Shown: piece by piece, positions 62,137 through 64,000 of the stretch
Position numbering within the stretch: position 1 is the stretch's first letter
Layout of the letters: every line of letters begins with the position of its first letter
Assembly: GCA_963781595.1 (NCBI GenBank)
Contig: CAWAGG010000006.1
Location: 434,001 to 498,000, forward strand
Reading direction: 5' to 3'
Length of the DNA stretch: 64,000 bases
Source of the DNA: JBEDUK01 sp963781595
GTDB taxonomy: Bacteria; Actinomycetota; UBA4738
Translations under genes and position numbers: made by a program
Notes under the pieces: generated by a model
Told to the model about the DNA's origin: nothing
Seen by the model: the letters and a program-made list of their open reading frames with translations, nothing else
The model's database searches: none

Positions 62137-63762
62137 ATGGCACCGAAGATCATCACCTTCGACGAGGACGCACGACGCGCCCTTGAGCGGGGGATGGACA
62201 AGCTGGCGAACGCCGTCCGCATCACCCTCGGGCCGAAGGGCCGCAACGTCGTCCTCGAGAAGAAGTGGGGCGCCCCGACGATCACGAACGACGGGGTGTC
62301 GATCGCGAAGGAGATCGAGCTGGAGGACCCGGAGGAGAAGATCGGGGCCGAGCTCGTGAAGGAGGTCGCCAAGAAGACCGACGACGTCGCCGGCGACGGC
62401 ACCACGACCGCGACGGTGCTCGCCCAGGCCATGGTCAAGCAGGGGTTGCGCAACGTCGCGGCCGGCGCGAACCCGATGTCGCTCAAGCGGGGCATCGAAG
62501 CCGGCGTCGAGGCCGCGGTCGGGGAGCTCAAGAAGCAGTCGCGTGACGTGGAGTCGAAGGACGACATCGCGCACGTCGCCGGCATCTCCGCGGCCGACGA
62601 CGAGATCGGCGAAGAGATCGCCGAGGCCATGGACAAGGTCGGCAAGGACGGCGTCATCACGGTCGAGGAGTCGAACACGTTCGGCATGGAGCTCGACCTG
62701 GTCGAGGGGATGCGGTTCGACAAGGGCTACATCTCGCCGTACTTCATCTCCGACCCCGAGCGGATGGAGGCGGTCCTCGAGGAACCGTACGTCCTGCTGG
62801 TGAACTCGAAGATCTCGAGCGTCAAGGACCTCCTGCCCGTGCTCGAGAAGACGATGCAGGCCGGCAAGCCGCTCGTGATCATCGCCGAGGACGTGGACGG
62901 CGAGGCGCTCGCGACGCTCGTGGTGAACAAGATCCGCGGCACGTTCAAGTCGGTCGCCGTGAAGGCACCCGGGTTCGGCGACCGCCGCAAGGCGATGCTC
63001 CAGGACATGGCGATCCTCACCGGTGGCCAGGTCATCAGCGAAGAGGTCGGGCTCAAGCTCGAGAACACCACGCTCGACCTGCTCGGCAGCGCCCGCAAGA
63101 TCGTCGTGACGAAGGACGAGACGACCGTCGTCGAGGGCGGCGGCTCCGAGGACGACATCAAGGGCCGCATCAACCAGATCAAGAGCGAGATCGACAAGAC
63201 CGATTCCGACTACGACCGCGAGAAGCTGCAGGAGCGGCTGGCGAAGCTCTCCGGCGGCGTGGCGGTCATCAAGATCGGCGCGGCCACCGAGGTCGAGCTG
63301 AAGGAGAAGAAGCACCGCATCGAGGACGCCGTTCGCACGACCAAGGCGTCCGTCGAGGAGGGCCTCGTGCCCGGCGGCGGCGTCGCGCTGCTGAACGCGC
63401 AGAAGGCGCTCGACAAGCTGGACCTGACCGGCGACGAGGCGACGGGCGCGAGCATCGTGCGCCTGGCGCTCGAGGAGCCGATCAAGCAGATCGCGGCGAA
63501 CGCCGGCCTCGAGGGCGGCGTGGTGGTCGAGAAGGTCCGTTCGCTGAAGGCGGGGCACGGCCTCAACGCGGCGAGCGGCGAGTACATCGACATGTTCAAG
63601 GAAGGCGTCGTGGACGCGACCAAGGTCACACGCTCGGCGTTGCAGAACGCGGCGTCGATCGCGGGGCTGTTCCTGACGACCGAGGCGCTCGTGGCCGACA
63701 AGCCCGAGAAGGCGCCTCCGGCCATGCCCGGCGGTGGCATGGGCGGGGACATGGACTTCTGA
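62137..63762 (+). CDS. groEL: Chaperonin GroEL (60 kDa)
   Basis: Forms the folding chamber with GroES. The 541-residue protein has the classic VRITLGPKGRNVVLEKKWGAPTITNDGVSIAKEIELEDPEEKIGAELVKEVA, the ATPase DVAGDGTTTATVLAQA, KAPGFGDRRKAMLQDMAILTGG, and a C-terminal Gly/Met tail (PAMPGGGMGGDMDF). AAGGAGG is spaced 5 bp before ATG at 62137. The gene stands alone: no groES precedes it, so this is a solo groEL, as in organisms with a second groES-groEL operon. A CIRCE element controls it. Confidence 0.97.
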   Translation: MAPKIITFDEDARRALERGMDKLANAVRITLGPKGRNVVLEKKWGAPTITNDGVSIAKEIELEDPEEKIGAELVKEVAKKTDDVAGDGTTTATVLAQAMVKQGLRNVAAGANPMSLKRGIEAGVEAAVGELKKQSRDVESKDDIAHVAGISAADDEIGEEIAEAMDKVGKDGVITVEESNTFGMELDLVEGMRFDKGYISPYFISDPERMEAVLEEPYVLLVNSKISSVKDLLPVLEKTMQAGKPLVIIAEDVDGEALATLVVNKIRGTFKSVAVKAPGFGDRRKAMLQDMAILTGGQVISEEVGLKLENTTLDLLGSARKIVVTKDETTVVEGGGSEDDIKGRINQIKSEIDKTDSDYDREKLQERLAKLSGGVAVIKIGAATEVELKEKKHRIEDAVRTTKASVEEGLVPGGGVALLNAQKALDKLDLTGDEATGASIVRLALEEPIKQIAANAGLEGGVVVEKVRSLKAGHGLNAASGEYIDMFKEGVVDATKVTRSALQNAASIAGLFLTTEALVADKPEKAPPAMPGGGMGGDMDF

Positions 63763-63802
63763 CCCATCCGCGAACGTCGGAACGTCCGAAGCGAAGCTCG
63801 AC

Positions 63803-63838
63803 GAGAGGGGCTCCCCCGGGAAGGGGGGGCCACCTCTC
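63803..63838 (+). terminator. Stem-loop terminator after groEL
   Basis: An inverted repeat (GAGAGG...CCTCTC at the base and CCCCC...GGGGG at the top) forms a strong GC-rich hairpin 40 bp after the groEL stop. There is little T-run, but the stem is strong. It may also act on the convergent NlpC/P60 transcript. Confidence 0.7.
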
Positions 63839-63867
63839 CGTTCGTGGAGGGCGAGGAGTGTCGGCCG

Positions 63868-64000
63868 CTATCGGCCGGGCCGCGCGATGCCGGCCAGGTA
63901 GCGCCAGTACACGGGCTCGATGCGGACCGTGAGCCCGGTGTGCGGGGCGTGGATCATCCTCGCGCCGCCCAGGTAGATCGCCACGTGGTCCTGCGGCTCG
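63868..64000 (-). CDS. NlpC/P60-family cell-wall hydrolase, C-terminal fragment (partial)
   Basis: The last 44 codons of a minus-strand gene that continues beyond the right edge. DHVAIYLGGARMIHAPHTGLTVRIEPVYWRYLAGIARPGR contains the second catalytic His (MIHAPHTG) of the NlpC/P60 papain-like fold. The active-site Cys would be upstream, outside the window. Such enzymes cleave peptidoglycan stem peptides and are normally secreted. The gene ends 30 bp from the groEL terminator. Confidence 0.85.
   Translation of the reverse strand, partial: EPQDHVAIYLGGARMIHAPHTGLTVRIEPVYWRYLAGIARPGR

Overview
The window is high-GC bacterial DNA with compact genes, many GTG starts and many 1-8 bp gene overlaps. 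Its content points to an uncultured, probably deep-branching member of the Actinomycetota: a DUF2342 zinc metalloprotease next to tilS and hpt, ClpC-RadA-CarD-PIN/TRAM-IspDF-RlmB in a row, a DUF3263 protein, a GGM-tailed GroEL with a CIRCE operator, and at least eight starts preceded at 6-8 nt by a TAnnnT -10 box, the signature of leaderless transcripts. This placement is inference from gene families, not from a marker-gene tree. Several genes carry single-base lesions (clpC, one cyclase, one SRPBCC gene), as expected of either a draft or metagenomic assembly or of a few decaying genes.

Layout. 1-11.5 kb is an accessory region: a partial LuxR/TPR regulator, VOC and nitroreductase genes, a Ca2+-type P-ATPase, ammonia-dependent asparagine synthetase, an MBL-Rieske fusion, an ArsR-SRPBCC-YciI cluster, an AlkZ-like winged-helix protein and a membrane protein. 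11.5-25.1 kb is housekeeping: DUF2342 protease, tilS, hpt, a lipoprotein, then a folate cluster (folE, folP, folB, folK) interleaved with an acyl-CoA ligase, an alpha/beta hydrolase and a PPOX-fold protein. A RHH-MazF toxin-antitoxin pair follows, then DUF2520 (candidate ketopantoate reductase), panC, coaX and lysS. 25.1-29.2 kb holds three tandem alpha/beta-hydrolase/class III cyclase fusions on the minus strand. 29.5-37.6 kb carries clpC, radA, carD, a PIN/TRAM membrane protein, ispDF, rlmB and tRNA-Thr(UGU), whose gene supplies the rlmB stop codon.

37.6-50.3 kb has a large arylsulfatase, a DinB-like protein, a MerR regulator and the menaquinone genes. ubiE-menF run on the plus strand, convergent with menB-menA-menC-menD on the minus strand, and menE is divergent from menB. 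Together they cover chorismate to menaquinone except menH and the DHNA-CoA thioesterase. YihY, acetyl-CoA synthetase, DUF3263, a LytR_C protein and an AI-2E-type transporter follow. 54.8-64 kb has a cupredoxin and a divergent Rrf2 regulator, an unknown coiled-coil protein, rlmN, tldD/tldE, a CoA-binding protein, a two-helix pore-like membrane protein, CIRCE-controlled groEL and the C-terminus of an NlpC/P60 hydrolase.

The genes suggest an aerobically respiring, menaquinone-using heterotroph that activates acetate and fatty acids and makes its own folate, pantothenate/CoA and isoprenoids. The least ordinary parts are the triple hydrolase-cyclase array, the rlmB/tRNA overlap, two probable CTG start codons, the MBL-Rieske fusion and the alpha/beta hydrolase that lacks its nucleophile.
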